Positions 20,104-27,664 of a DNA stretch of 64,000 nucleotides are shown piece after piece; the stretch's first letter is position 1, and the number at the start of each line of letters is the position of its first letter. The DNA is from Methylocystis echinoides (lineage in GTDB: Bacteria > Pseudomonadota > Alphaproteobacteria > Rhizobiales > Beijerinckiaceae). The DNA lies in the NCBI RefSeq assembly GCF_040687965.1, contig NZ_CP156084.1, positions 124,001 to 188,000 of the forward strand, written 5' to 3'. Under the pieces are notes generated by a model that saw nothing but the letters and a program-made list of their open reading frames with translations, was not told where the DNA came from and searched no databases. Both the position numbers and the translations under genes were made by a program.

Positions 20104-20219
20104 GGCGCTGGGCTCCGGGAAGCCCCGCTCAAGGGATTTGAGCCTCGCGGATTTGCGCGGCGCCGCATCGGGCTCTAAACATCGTCCCGGATTCACCCTC
20201 GCCCGATAAAGATCCCCGG

Positions 20220-22397
20220 ATGCCCGATCTTCTCCTCGAACTGTTCTCCGAAGAAATTCCGGCGCGCATGCAGCGGCAGGCGGCTGACGACTTGAAGAAG
20301 CTCGTCACCAACGCCCTCGTCGACCGTGGGCTGACCTATGAGGGCGCCGCCGCCTACGCCACGCCGCGCCGGCTCGCGCTGCAGGTCGTCGGCCTGCCCG
20401 GCCGCCAGCCGGACGTGCGCGAGGAGCGCAAAGGGCCCCGCGTCGGCGCGCCGGAGGCGGCGATCCAGGGCTTTCTGAAAAGCGCCGGGCTCGCCTCGCT
20501 CGAGCAGGCGCGGATCGAGAAGGACAAGAAGGGCGCGGAATTCTATCTCGCGGTGATCGAGCGCGCCGGCGCGGCGACGATCGACGTGCTGGCGGAAATC
20601 CTGCCGGGGATCGTGAAAAGCTTCCCGTGGCCCAAGTCCATGCGCTGGGGCGCCGCTTCGGAGCGCACAGAGAGTCTGCGCTGGGTGCGCCCGCTGCATG
20701 CCATCGTCGCCACCTTCGGGCCGGAGACCGAGACGCCGGACGTCGTGCCCTTCGAGGTCGACGGCGTTCGTTCGGGCGACGTCACGCGCGGCCATCGCTT
20801 CCTCGCGCCGGCGCCCTTCCGCGTGCGGCGCTTCGAGGATTACGCGATGGGGCTGGAGCGCGCCAAGGTCGTTATCGACCCGGCGCGGCGGCGCGACATC
20901 ATCCTGCATGACGCCAAGGACCTCGCCTTCGCACAGGGGCTCGAACTTATCGAGGACGTCGGGCTTCTGGAGGAGGTCGGCGGCCTCGTCGAATGGCCGG
21001 TGACGCTGATGGGCTCTTTCGACGAGAGCTTCCTGTCGATCCCGCCCGAAGTCATTCGCGCGACGATCCGCGTGAACCAGAAGTGCTTTGTGCTTCGCAA
21101 AGGCGACGCGCTGACCAACAAATTCATCCTCGTCTCCAATATCGAGGCGGCGGACGGCGGCGCCACGGTCGTCGCCGGCAATGAGCGCGTCATCGCCGCG
21201 CGGCTCTCGGACGCGAAATTCTTCTACGAGACGGACCTCAAGACGAGACTGGAAGACCGGCTGCCGAAGCTCGACCAGATCGTCTTCCACGAGAAGCTCG
21301 GCACGCAGGGCGAGCGCGTGAAGCGCATCGCCGCCTTCGCCCGCGAACTGGCGCCGGTCGTCGGCGCCGATCCGGAGAAGGCCGCGCGCGCCGCGACGCT
21401 GTGCAAGGCCGATCTCGTCTCGGAGATGGTCGGCGAATTCCCCGAGCTGCAGGGGCTGATGGGCCGCTATTACGCGACCGCGCAGGGCGAGGACGCTTCG
21501 GTCGCCGCCGCCTGCGAGGAGCATTACAAGCCGCAGGGGCCGAGCGACCGCATCCCGACCGACCCCGTCTCCATCGCCGTGGCGCTCGCCGACAAGCTCG
21601 ACACGCTCGTCGGCTTCTGGGCGATCGACGAGAAGCCGACCGGCAGCAAGGACCCCTATGCGCTGCGGAGGGCGGCGCTCGGCGTCATCCGGATCGTGCT
21701 GGAGAATGAACTGCGCGCGCCTTTGGCGCAGATCGTCGACCGCCATTACAACGACTTCTCCTTCCACGCAAAAGCGCTGAAGAAGACGGACAGCGGCATG
21801 GTCGGCGTGAAGGCGGTCGAGCTTTTGGAATTTTTCATCGAGCGCCTGAAGGTCTACTTGCGGGACAAGGGGGCGCGCTACGATCTTATTGATGCGGCGC
21901 TCGGCGCCGTGGCCTTCGCCGACTCCGAGGAGGAGCCGGCCGCGGCCGCGCCTCTGCAGGACGATCTGCTCATGATCACGAAGAAGGTCGAAGCGCTCGA
22001 CAAATTCCTCGCCACCGACGACGGCAAGAATCTGCTCGCCGGCTTCAAGCGCGCGGTCAATATTCTCAAGGCCGAGGAAAAGAAGGACGGGCCGCAGGCC
22101 TATTCCCACCGCCACGCGCCCAATCTGCGAATCGAGCCGCAGGAGCACAAGCTCGCCGCCGCCATCGCCCGGGCCCGCGAGGAGACGGCCGAGCGGCTGG
22201 CGAAGGAGGATTTCGCGGGCGCCATGCGCGCGCTGTCGCATCTGCGCGCGCCGGTCGACGCCTTCTTCGACCATGTGACGGTAAACGCCGACAACGCCGA
22301 CTTGCGCCTGAACCGCCTGCGCCTGCTCGCGGAACTGCGTCGGGTGATGATGGGCGTGGCCGACTTCGGCAAGGTCGCCGGCGAAGCCCAAGCATAA
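20220..22397 (+). CDS. glyS: Glycyl-tRNA synthetase beta subunit
   Basis: 725 residues, beginning with the family signature [18 protein letters not shown] and including the RNxKCF-like [10 protein letters not shown] segment, the HD-like [31 protein letters not shown] region, and a C-terminal anticodon-binding DALR-type domain. The beta chain works with the alpha chain (GlyQ) as a heterotetramer to charge tRNA-Gly. glyQ is normally just upstream but is absent here; the gap to the CDGSH gene is only 116 bases, so glyQ must be elsewhere. Confidence 0.96.
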   Translation: MPDLLLELFSEEIPARMQRQAADDLKKLVTNALVDRGLTYEGAAAYATPRRLALQVVGLPGRQPDVREERKGPRVGAPEAAIQGFLKSAGLASLEQARIEKDKKGAEFYLAVIERAGAATIDVLAEILPGIVKSFPWPKSMRWGAASERTESLRWVRPLHAIVATFGPETETPDVVPFEVDGVRSGDVTRGHRFLAPAPFRVRRFEDYAMGLERAKVVIDPARRRDIILHDAKDLAFAQGLELIEDVGLLEEVGGLVEWPVTLMGSFDESFLSIPPEVIRATIRVNQKCFVLRKGDALTNKFILVSNIEAADGGATVVAGNERVIAARLSDAKFFYETDLKTRLEDRLPKLDQIVFHEKLGTQGERVKRIAAFARELAPVVGADPEKAARAATLCKADLVSEMVGEFPELQGLMGRYYATAQGEDASVAAACEEHYKPQGPSDRIPTDPVSIAVALADKLDTLVGFWAIDEKPTGSKDPYALRRAALGVIRIVLENELRAPLAQIVDRHYNDFSFHAKALKKTDSGMVGVKAVELLEFFIERLKVYLRDKGARYDLIDAALGAVAFADSEEEPAAAAPLQDDLLMITKKVEALDKFLATDDGKNLLAGFKRAVNILKAEEKKDGPQAYSHRHAPNLRIEPQEHKLAAAIARAREETAERLAKEDFAGAMRALSHLRAPVDAFFDHVTVNADNADLRLNRLRLLAELRRVMMGVADFGKVAGEAQA

Positions 22398-22430
22398 CGA
22401 GCCGCGAGAACCAACCTCACCCGCGAACGA

Positions 22431-22480
22431 TCCCTCCCCCTTGCGGGGAGGGTGGCCCCGCGAAGCGGGGTCGGGCGGGG
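22431..22480. repeat. Palindromic repeat, family A, left member of an inverted pair
   Basis: TCCCTCCCCC-TTGCGGGGAGGGTGG, then a second palindrome CCCCGCGAAGCGGGG. A near-identical inverted copy lies at 22554-22583, so the 150-bp segment between glyS and the L,D-transpeptidase gene can fold into one large cruciform or hairpin. Confidence 0.75.
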
Positions 22481-22553
22481 CGCGCAGCGTTGTGAAACTG
22501 CTTTCTTAATACCGGCTTGCGGCCGCCCCAAGTCCCCCACCCGGCGCGCCGCG

Positions 22554-22583
22554 CGCGCCACCCTCCCCGCAAGAGGGGGGGAT
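22554..22583. repeat. Palindromic repeat, family A, right member of an inverted pair
   Basis: CCACCCTCCCCGCAAGAGGGGGGGAT is the reverse complement of the copy at 22431 apart from a few bases. Confidence 0.75.
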
Positions 22584-22738
22584 GGAAACGTCGAGAGACC
22601 GTTTCATCGGCGCTCCTCCCCCTCGCCCCGTGCGCGGGCGCACGCACAGCCATGCGCTTCTCCCTTATTCCGAAACTTGGCCGAACGATACGGCCGTGTT
22701 ACTGGCGCGATACGTCCCGGTAACAGGGGAGAAATATT

Positions 22739-23731
22739 ATGAGCATCCTTTATTCGTCCCGTCGCAGCTTTGTTTTCGGACTGGTGGGCGCCGCCGCTTT
22801 CGCAGGCCGGCCGGCCTTTGCCGGCGAAATGCTGAAGGATATCGCGCAGCTCAAGCCCGGAGACTATACTTGGCATCCCGAGCGCGCCGAGACGGGGCCG
22901 GTGTCGGTCGTCGTCTCGATCCCCGAGCAGCGCGTCCACGTTTATCGCAACGGCATCCGAATAGCGGTCTCCACCTGCTCGACCGGCAAGCCGGGCCATG
23001 CGACCCCGACGGGCGTGTTCGTCGTGCTGGAGAAGGACAAGAATCATCACTCGTCGATCTACGACGACGCGCCCATGCCCAATATGAACCGGCTGACCTG
23101 GTCCGGCGTCGCCTTGCACGCCGGCAATCTGCCCGGCTACCCGGCCTCGCACGGCTGCGTGCGCCTGCCGGTGAAGTTCTCGGAACTGCTGTTCGGCGTC
23201 ACCCATATCGGCACGCCGGTCATCATCGCCGGCGCTCATACCGACCCCTGGGAGCTGACGCATCCCGGCATGGTGCTCTCGGGCTATGCCGAACAGGAAT
23301 TCGAGCAGGTCGTCTCGAGCCTCGACGGCAAGAAGCACCCCTCGGACTGGGCGGCGGCGGAGAGCTATCCCGTCACGAGCGTCATCGTCTCATCCGCCGA
23401 TCGTGTGATCGAGCTCATCGAAAACGACCGCGTCGTCGCGCGCTCCAAGCTCACTCTCAAGGGCGGCGACGCGCTCGGCTCGCATGTCTTCGTCTTGAAC
23501 GGCGCGGCCAATGACGCGCGCGGCCTGAGGTGGAGCGCCATCACCCACAGCGCCGCGGCGTCGCCGGCGATGCGCGACGACGCCGTGATGCAGCGAATCG
23601 GCGCCGAGCCCGCTTTCGTCGAGGCGATGCAGACGCGCATGCACCCCGGCATGACCATGGTGCTCACCGACGCGCCCCTCTCGCCCGACAGCCGCAGCGG
23701 CAAGGATTTCGTCATCGTCACCACGGGGTGA
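22739..23731 (+). CDS. Secreted L,D-transpeptidase (YkuD domain)
   Basis: A 330-residue exported protein; the signal segment RRSFVFGLVGAAAFAGRPAFAG has the look of a Tat or Sec signal with an RR pair. The YkuD catalytic domain spans about residues 55-165, with VSIPEQRVHVYRNG at its start, ALHAG supplying the first His, and the catalytic YPASHGCVRLP. These enzymes make 3-3 peptidoglycan crosslinks or attach lipoproteins to the wall. The C-terminal ~150 residues are a second, unassigned region. The start ATG follows GGGGAGA. Confidence 0.92.
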   Translation: MSILYSSRRSFVFGLVGAAAFAGRPAFAGEMLKDIAQLKPGDYTWHPERAETGPVSVVVSIPEQRVHVYRNGIRIAVSTCSTGKPGHATPTGVFVVLEKDKNHHSSIYDDAPMPNMNRLTWSGVALHAGNLPGYPASHGCVRLPVKFSELLFGVTHIGTPVIIAGAHTDPWELTHPGMVLSGYAEQEFEQVVSSLDGKKHPSDWAAAESYPVTSVIVSSADRVIELIENDRVVARSKLTLKGGDALGSHVFVLNGAANDARGLRWSAITHSAAASPAMRDDAVMQRIGAEPAFVEAMQTRMHPGMTMVLTDAPLSPDSRSGKDFVIVTTG

Positions 23732-23732
23732 T

Positions 23733-23762
23733 TCCCCCTCTCTCCCCCAGCGGGGAGAGGGG
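23733..23762. repeat. Palindromic intergenic repeat, family A
   Basis: CCCCCTCTCTCCCCCAGCGGGGAGAGGGG, immediately after the L,D-transpeptidase stop codon; it could also act in transcript termination. Confidence 0.65.
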
Positions 23763-23847
23763 TGGACGCGGGCCTTGCACCGCCGGGCGTTGAAACTGTC
23801 ATGCCGGGGCGGCAACATGCGCCCCTGCGTCCGACACGGATCAACTC

Positions 23848-25341
23848 ATGCGCCGCCCTCTCGCCGTCGTCCTCTTCCTTCTCGCGCTGTCTTGCGAATC
23901 GGCGGCGGCGGAGCGCCTCGTCAATCTCACGCTGCTCGTCTTCAGCGACATCTATGAGATGGACGAGCGCAATGGGCGCGGGGGATTTGCGCGCGTCTCG
24001 GGCGTCTTGAAGGCGGAGCGCGCCAAGACCAAAGCGACCCTCGTCGCGCTTGCGGGGGACGCTCTGTCGCCGTCGCTTCTCTCGAGTCTCGACAAAGGCG
24101 CGCATATCGTCGAACTGCTCAATCTCGTGGGCGTCGACGTCTTCACACCGGGCAATCACGAGTTCGATTTCGGCGAGGACGTATTTCGCGCGCGCATGGA
24201 CGCGTTGCACGCCACGCGTCTCGCCGCCAATCTGCGCGACGGCGCGGGGCGTCCGCTGCCGGGCTTCGCCGACAGCGCGATCATCGACGTGGAGGGCGTG
24301 CGGATCGGCGTCATCGGCCTGACCGAGGACGAGTCGCGCGAACGCTCGAACACGGAGACGCTGCGCATTTTCCCGGCGATCGAAACCGCGCGGCGGGAGG
24401 CGCGGCGGCTGCGCGACGCGGGCGCCGATCTCATCGTGGCGGTCACCCATTCCGAGTGGACGGACGATCTGCGCCTCGCCAAGACCGGCCTCATCGACGT
24501 CATCCTCTCCGGCCACGACCACAATCTCTTCGTCGCCTATGACGGACGCGCCGTCATCGCCGAGACGCAAGCCGACGGCGCGCAGCTCGTCGCCGTCGAT
24601 CTTGCCGTTACCGTGTCCGACGCCGGCGCGCGCAAGGTCGCGTGGTCGCCAAAGTTCCGCATCCTCGATACGGGGGACGTTGCGCCCGACCCCGCCGTCG
24701 CCGCGCGCGCCGACGAAATTCGCGCCCGGCTGGACAAGGGTCTCGACGAGCCGATCGGCGTCACGCAGAAAGAACTGGATGGACGCAAGGCGAGCGTGCG
24801 CACGCGCGAGACCGCGCTCGGCGACTACCTCGCCGACGCCATGCGCGCCGCAACCGGCGCCGATGTGGCGATTCTCAACGGCGGGGCCATTCGCGGCGAC
24901 GCCGTCCTCCCCGCCGGCGCGACGCTGACGCGAAAGAGCGTGCTCGCCGCTTTGCCCTTCGCCAACAGGCTCGTGACGATCGAACTCAGCGGCGCCGATC
25001 TGCGCGCGGCGCTGGAGAGCGCCTATGGCGCGCTCGGCAAGGATGCGGGGCGCTTCGCACAAATCTCCGGCGCGCGTCTCGCGCTGCGGCGCGACGCGGT
25101 TCCAGGCTCGCGCCTCCTCGCCATCGCCATCGGCGGCGCGCCGCTCGACGAGAAGCGGCTCTACAGGATCGCGACGAACGACTATCTCGCCAACGGCAAG
25201 GACGGCTATGACGCCCTGCTTCGCGGCCGGCCGCTCGTCACCGAGGACGCGGCGCCGCTGCTCTCCGCGGTCGTCATCGAGGCGATCCGCAAGGCGGGGG
25301 CCATTTCGCCGGCGGTCGACGGGCGGATCACGATCGAGTGA
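23848..25341 (+). CDS. Secreted 5'-nucleotidase / bifunctional metallophosphatase
   Basis: 497 residues with a Sec signal (MRRPLAVVLFLLALSCESAAA). The N-terminal metallophosphoesterase domain has FSDIYEMD, LAGDALSP, GNHEFDFG, VTHSEW and LSGHDHN, the metal-ligand blocks in the right order; the first block reads D-I-Y in place of D-x-H, a variant seen in some members of the family. The C-terminal 5'-nucleotidase domain has NGGAIRG, the LPFANRLVTIELSG hinge and NDYLANGKDGY, which binds the nucleotide base. It probably hydrolyses nucleotides in the periplasm for phosphate or nucleoside salvage. No neighbours form an obvious operon. Confidence 0.9.
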   Translation: MRRPLAVVLFLLALSCESAAAERLVNLTLLVFSDIYEMDERNGRGGFARVSGVLKAERAKTKATLVALAGDALSPSLLSSLDKGAHIVELLNLVGVDVFTPGNHEFDFGEDVFRARMDALHATRLAANLRDGAGRPLPGFADSAIIDVEGVRIGVIGLTEDESRERSNTETLRIFPAIETARREARRLRDAGADLIVAVTHSEWTDDLRLAKTGLIDVILSGHDHNLFVAYDGRAVIAETQADGAQLVAVDLAVTVSDAGARKVAWSPKFRILDTGDVAPDPAVAARADEIRARLDKGLDEPIGVTQKELDGRKASVRTRETALGDYLADAMRAATGADVAILNGGAIRGDAVLPAGATLTRKSVLAALPFANRLVTIELSGADLRAALESAYGALGKDAGRFAQISGARLALRRDAVPGSRLLAIAIGGAPLDEKRLYRIATNDYLANGKDGYDALLRGRPLVTEDAAPLLSAVVIEAIRKAGAISPAVDGRITIE

Positions 25342-25364
25342 TGGCACGGCCCTTACGTGTCAGC

Positions 25365-25612
25365 CCGCGGCGATCGATCGCCCCCGAGCCGACATACATC
25401 ATTACCGACGCGTTCTGCACCCCGCCCTCGAGCGCCGACGATTACGCAGGGTCCGTCGCTTTTCTTCCCAACTCCTACCAGCCGCACGGACGCAGCGGCG
25501 ATATTGAACGCGCGGGCGAGCCGAACCGTGGTCGGACTGCCGGAGGAGGGATTATGGCCGCATGGGGGATCGCTATCGTCGCGGATTGCCCCCGCCGAGA
25601 TCTGAGGAGCGG
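25365..25612 (+). pseudogene. Frameshifted remnant of a SPINDLY-type O-GlcNAc transferase-like gene
   Basis: One frame encodes YIITDAFCTPPSSADDYAG followed by SVAFLPNSYQP, which resembles the OGT catalytic-domain block Y(I/L)IADxxxxPPE...DYxExVxxLPxxYQPND. About 35 codons later the similarity continues in another frame as ASRTVVGLPEEG and RIAPAEI, resembling RAEAGLPEDG...KIxPxEF of the same proteins in the same order. There is no usable start, TPR region or C-terminal half. I infer a decayed fragment of about 80 codons. Confidence 0.55.
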
Positions 25613-25616
25613 TCGC

Positions 25617-25835
25617 TCACGAGGAGCGACGCACCGTTTTGATCGTCGCGGCCGGTCGGCCCGAGCGTTCGGCGATCTCGAGATCCTGGGCTTCGAGGAT
25701 CGCGCGTGCGGGCGCGTCGCCGTCGAGCCCGCCCAGCGCTTCCTTGGGAACGCGACGATTGGAGCGTTGGCTGCCATCGTCATAAACGACGTCGAAGAGA
25801 ACGAACTCGCTCTTCGTCGCAGGTTTGCGGGCCAT
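25617..25835 (-). CDS. Conserved small hypothetical protein, 72 aa
   Basis: A short soluble protein with a distinct sequence (SEFVLFDVVYDDGSQRSNRR, ALGGLDGDAPARAILEAQD, RSGRPAATIK) that I take to be a conserved alphaproteobacterial family without known function. It has no signal peptide, membrane helix or metal motif. It lies 32 bases downstream of rpsU on the same strand, so it could be co-transcribed with S21. Confidence 0.65.
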   Translation of the reverse strand: MARKPATKSEFVLFDVVYDDGSQRSNRRVPKEALGGLDGDAPARAILEAQDLEIAERSGRPAATIKTVRRSS

Positions 25836-25867
25836 GGTGACTCCCCTGTCGGCGCGGCCGCGAACGA

Positions 25868-26167
25868 TCAGAAGCCGCCGGCGGCCGGCGTGAGCGACGG
25901 CGTCGGCGAGGCGGGCGTGGCCGGACGGGGCTTCGCGGGGCGCGGCTTCTGCTTCGGCGCCGGCAGGAGGCCTTCGCGCTGCGCCTGCTTGCGAGCGAGC
26001 TTGCGGGCGCGGCGAATGGCTTCCGCCTTTTCTCGCGCGCGCCGCTCAGAGGGCTTCTCGTAAGCGCGACGCTGCTTCATTTCCCGAAAGACGCCTTCGC
26101 GCTGCAGCTTCTTCTTGAGCACACGAAGGGCCTGATCGACATTGTTGTCGCGAACCAAAACCTGCAC
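25868..26167 (-). CDS. rpsU: 30S ribosomal protein S21 with Ala/Pro-rich C-terminal tail
   Basis: S21 assists initiation on the small subunit. The core [24 protein letters not shown] and [27 protein letters not shown] is unmistakable. I chose the GTG at 26165-26167, which places the start exactly as in other S21 proteins and follows CGGA by eight bases. The protein runs to about 99 residues, longer than the usual 65-75, through a tail rich in Pro, Ala, Lys and Ser after residue 65. Confidence 0.93.
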   Translation of the reverse strand: MQVLVRDNNVDQALRVLKKKLQREGVFREMKQRRAYEKPSERRAREKAEAIRRARKLARKQAQREGLLPAPKQKPRPAKPRPATPASPTPSLTPAAGGF

Positions 26168-26456
26168 GAGTTTTCCGATCTGCAAAAAAGAGGAAACCCG
26201 GCTCTCGGGGGATGGCGCGAACCATGCGCTCGATGCTCCGACATCGAAGCGAAAATGGCGAGAACTCGGGTATCAGGAAGATTCGAGGGCGGGAGGCTCC
26301 AGTTCGACAGTCGAACGGCCCCGCCGGCTCTATTTAGGGCAATGCGCGGGCAAGCGCCAGCCATAATTGCGATTGGCCAGGGCGGCGGCATCAAGGCTAT
26401 GGCTCGAGGACGCCCATGGCGTGTAAGCTGCGGCCGTCATCGAGCCCGGGCCTGTC

Positions 26457-26948
26457 GTGCAACATCAAGTCTTTGATTTGGCAAATAAACTTCTCGTCGC
26501 TCTTCGCGAGCGCAAGCTTGTCGCGGCGACGGCCGAATCGTGCACGGGCGGCCTCGTCGCCGGAGCGATCACCGAAGTTGCCGGATCGAGCGAGATTTTC
26601 GACCGCGGCTTCGTGACCTATTCCAACAAAGCCAAGCAGGACATGCTCGGCGTGCCCGAAGCGCTGATCCTCGCCCACGGCGCCGTGAGCGAAGAGGTCG
26701 CGCGGGCGATGGCCGAGGGCGCACTCGCCCATTCCGGCGCCGACCTCGCCGTCTCCATCACCGGGATCGCCGGGCCGGGCGGCGGATCGGCGGCGAAGCC
26801 GGTGGGGCTCGTTCACTTCGCTCTGGCGCGGCGCGAGGCGCCGACTGAGCATGTCGAGCGCCGCTTCGGGCCGCAGAGTCGAAGCGACATTCGCGAGGGC
26901 GCAGTGAGGCAGGCGCTCGAAATGCTTCTCGCGGCTTCCACGCGCTGA
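26457..26948 (+). CDS. CinA-family nicotinamide-nucleotide amidohydrolase (PncC type)
   Basis: 163 residues corresponding to the C-terminal domain of CinA as a stand-alone protein. This domain converts NMN to nicotinate mononucleotide in pyridine-nucleotide recycling. Signatures are LVAATAESCTGGLVAGAITEVAGSS, the FVTYSNKAKQDMLGV segment, and VSITGIAGPGGGSAAKPVGLVHFAL. The start is a GTG; no strong ribosome site is visible. It converges on the HD-hydrolase gene, whose stop lies two bases away. Confidence 0.9.
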   Translation: MQHQVFDLANKLLVALRERKLVAATAESCTGGLVAGAITEVAGSSEIFDRGFVTYSNKAKQDMLGVPEALILAHGAVSEEVARAMAEGALAHSGADLAVSITGIAGPGGGSAAKPVGLVHFALARREAPTEHVERRFGPQSRSDIREGAVRQALEMLLAASTR

Positions 26949-26950
26949 CG

Positions 26951-27664
26951 TTACGCCGATTTCTGGCAAGCCATCTTCGAGCGCAGATCGGCGTCGGCGC
27001 GGATGAGATTGTCGCGCGCGGCGTCGAGCCAAAGCGCGCGCGTCTCGGGAAGGCGGAAAAGCGCGTCGCCGCCGCCAAGGAAGCTCTCCAGCATCTTGGT
27101 GCGCCCGAGGAAAAACTCCTGCTCCGGCGCCCAGCCGAACTCGAACCGTATATCGTCGAGGTTCTTGAGGAAAACCGGCCAGGGCGCGGCGAGCGAAGAG
27201 AGATCGAGATCCAGGAAGAGGTCGAGGTCGCGCGCAAAGCCCGGGTAATGCTCTTTTCGCGCCTTCGCCTTCATGTGGTGGGAGGTGGCCATGATGAGAT
27301 CGTGGATCGCCTGCGCCTCCATGGCGTCGAATCTCGAATGCCGCTCGAACAAATCGGCGCTGTCGCGGACATTTTCAGGATCGAGGCGCGGGCGGCCATC
27401 GGGATCGCGGGTGAGGTAGACCGAGTCGTGCCAGAAGATGGCCGCCGCGACGAGGTCGGGACGCGCGGCGAGTGGCGAGAGACGATCGAGCTTCTCCAGC
27501 ATGTCGGCGATATGGCCCCAGGCGTGATAGGCGCGCTGGGGCTCTCGATAGCCGGCGTCCAGCGCGTCGAAGGCGTCGGCGTCATGGCGGGAGGCCAAAA
27601 GCGACCAATATTTCCCAATGATTGGATCGATGCCGAGGGCGTCTACTTGCTTGTCAAATTCCAT
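26951..27664 (-). CDS. HD-superfamily metal-dependent hydrolase
   Basis: About 237 residues of the predicted HD-type phosphohydrolase family COG4339. Metal-binding blocks are YHAWGHIADML (H...H), AAIFWHDSVY (the HD pair) and ATSHHMKA. The substrate is unknown. The start is probably the ATG at 27664 (MEFDKQVD); another ATG lies at 27676. Either way the 5' end overlaps the 3' end of the upstream adenylate cyclase gene (stop at 27643), which implies translational coupling. A role in turning over a nucleotide made or sensed by the cyclase is possible but unproven. Confidence 0.82.
   Translation of the reverse strand: MEFDKQVDALGIDPIIGKYWSLLASRHDADAFDALDAGYREPQRAYHAWGHIADMLEKLDRLSPLAARPDLVAAAIFWHDSVYLTRDPDGRPRLDPENVRDSADLFERHSRFDAMEAQAIHDLIMATSHHMKAKARKEHYPGFARDLDLFLDLDLSSLAAPWPVFLKNLDDIRFEFGWAPEQEFFLGRTKMLESFLGGGDALFRLPETRALWLDAARDNLIRADADLRSKMACQKSA

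Noticed and set aside
20193-22391. 732-codon open frame antisense to glyS
   Set aside because: Same shadow effect; glyS is full length with all family motifs, and the antisense protein has no recognisable feature.
23848-25341. Tyr in place of the first metal-ligand His in the 5'-nucleotidase as evidence of inactivation
   Set aside because: A D-x-Y form of the first motif (NDVY-like) occurs in other members of this family, and all the remaining motifs are intact, so I do not treat it as a defect.
26185-26456. Small gene between rpsU and the CinA-type gene
   Set aside because: Frames here lack ribosome sites and coding character; the region most likely holds the divergent promoters of rpsU and the CinA-type gene.
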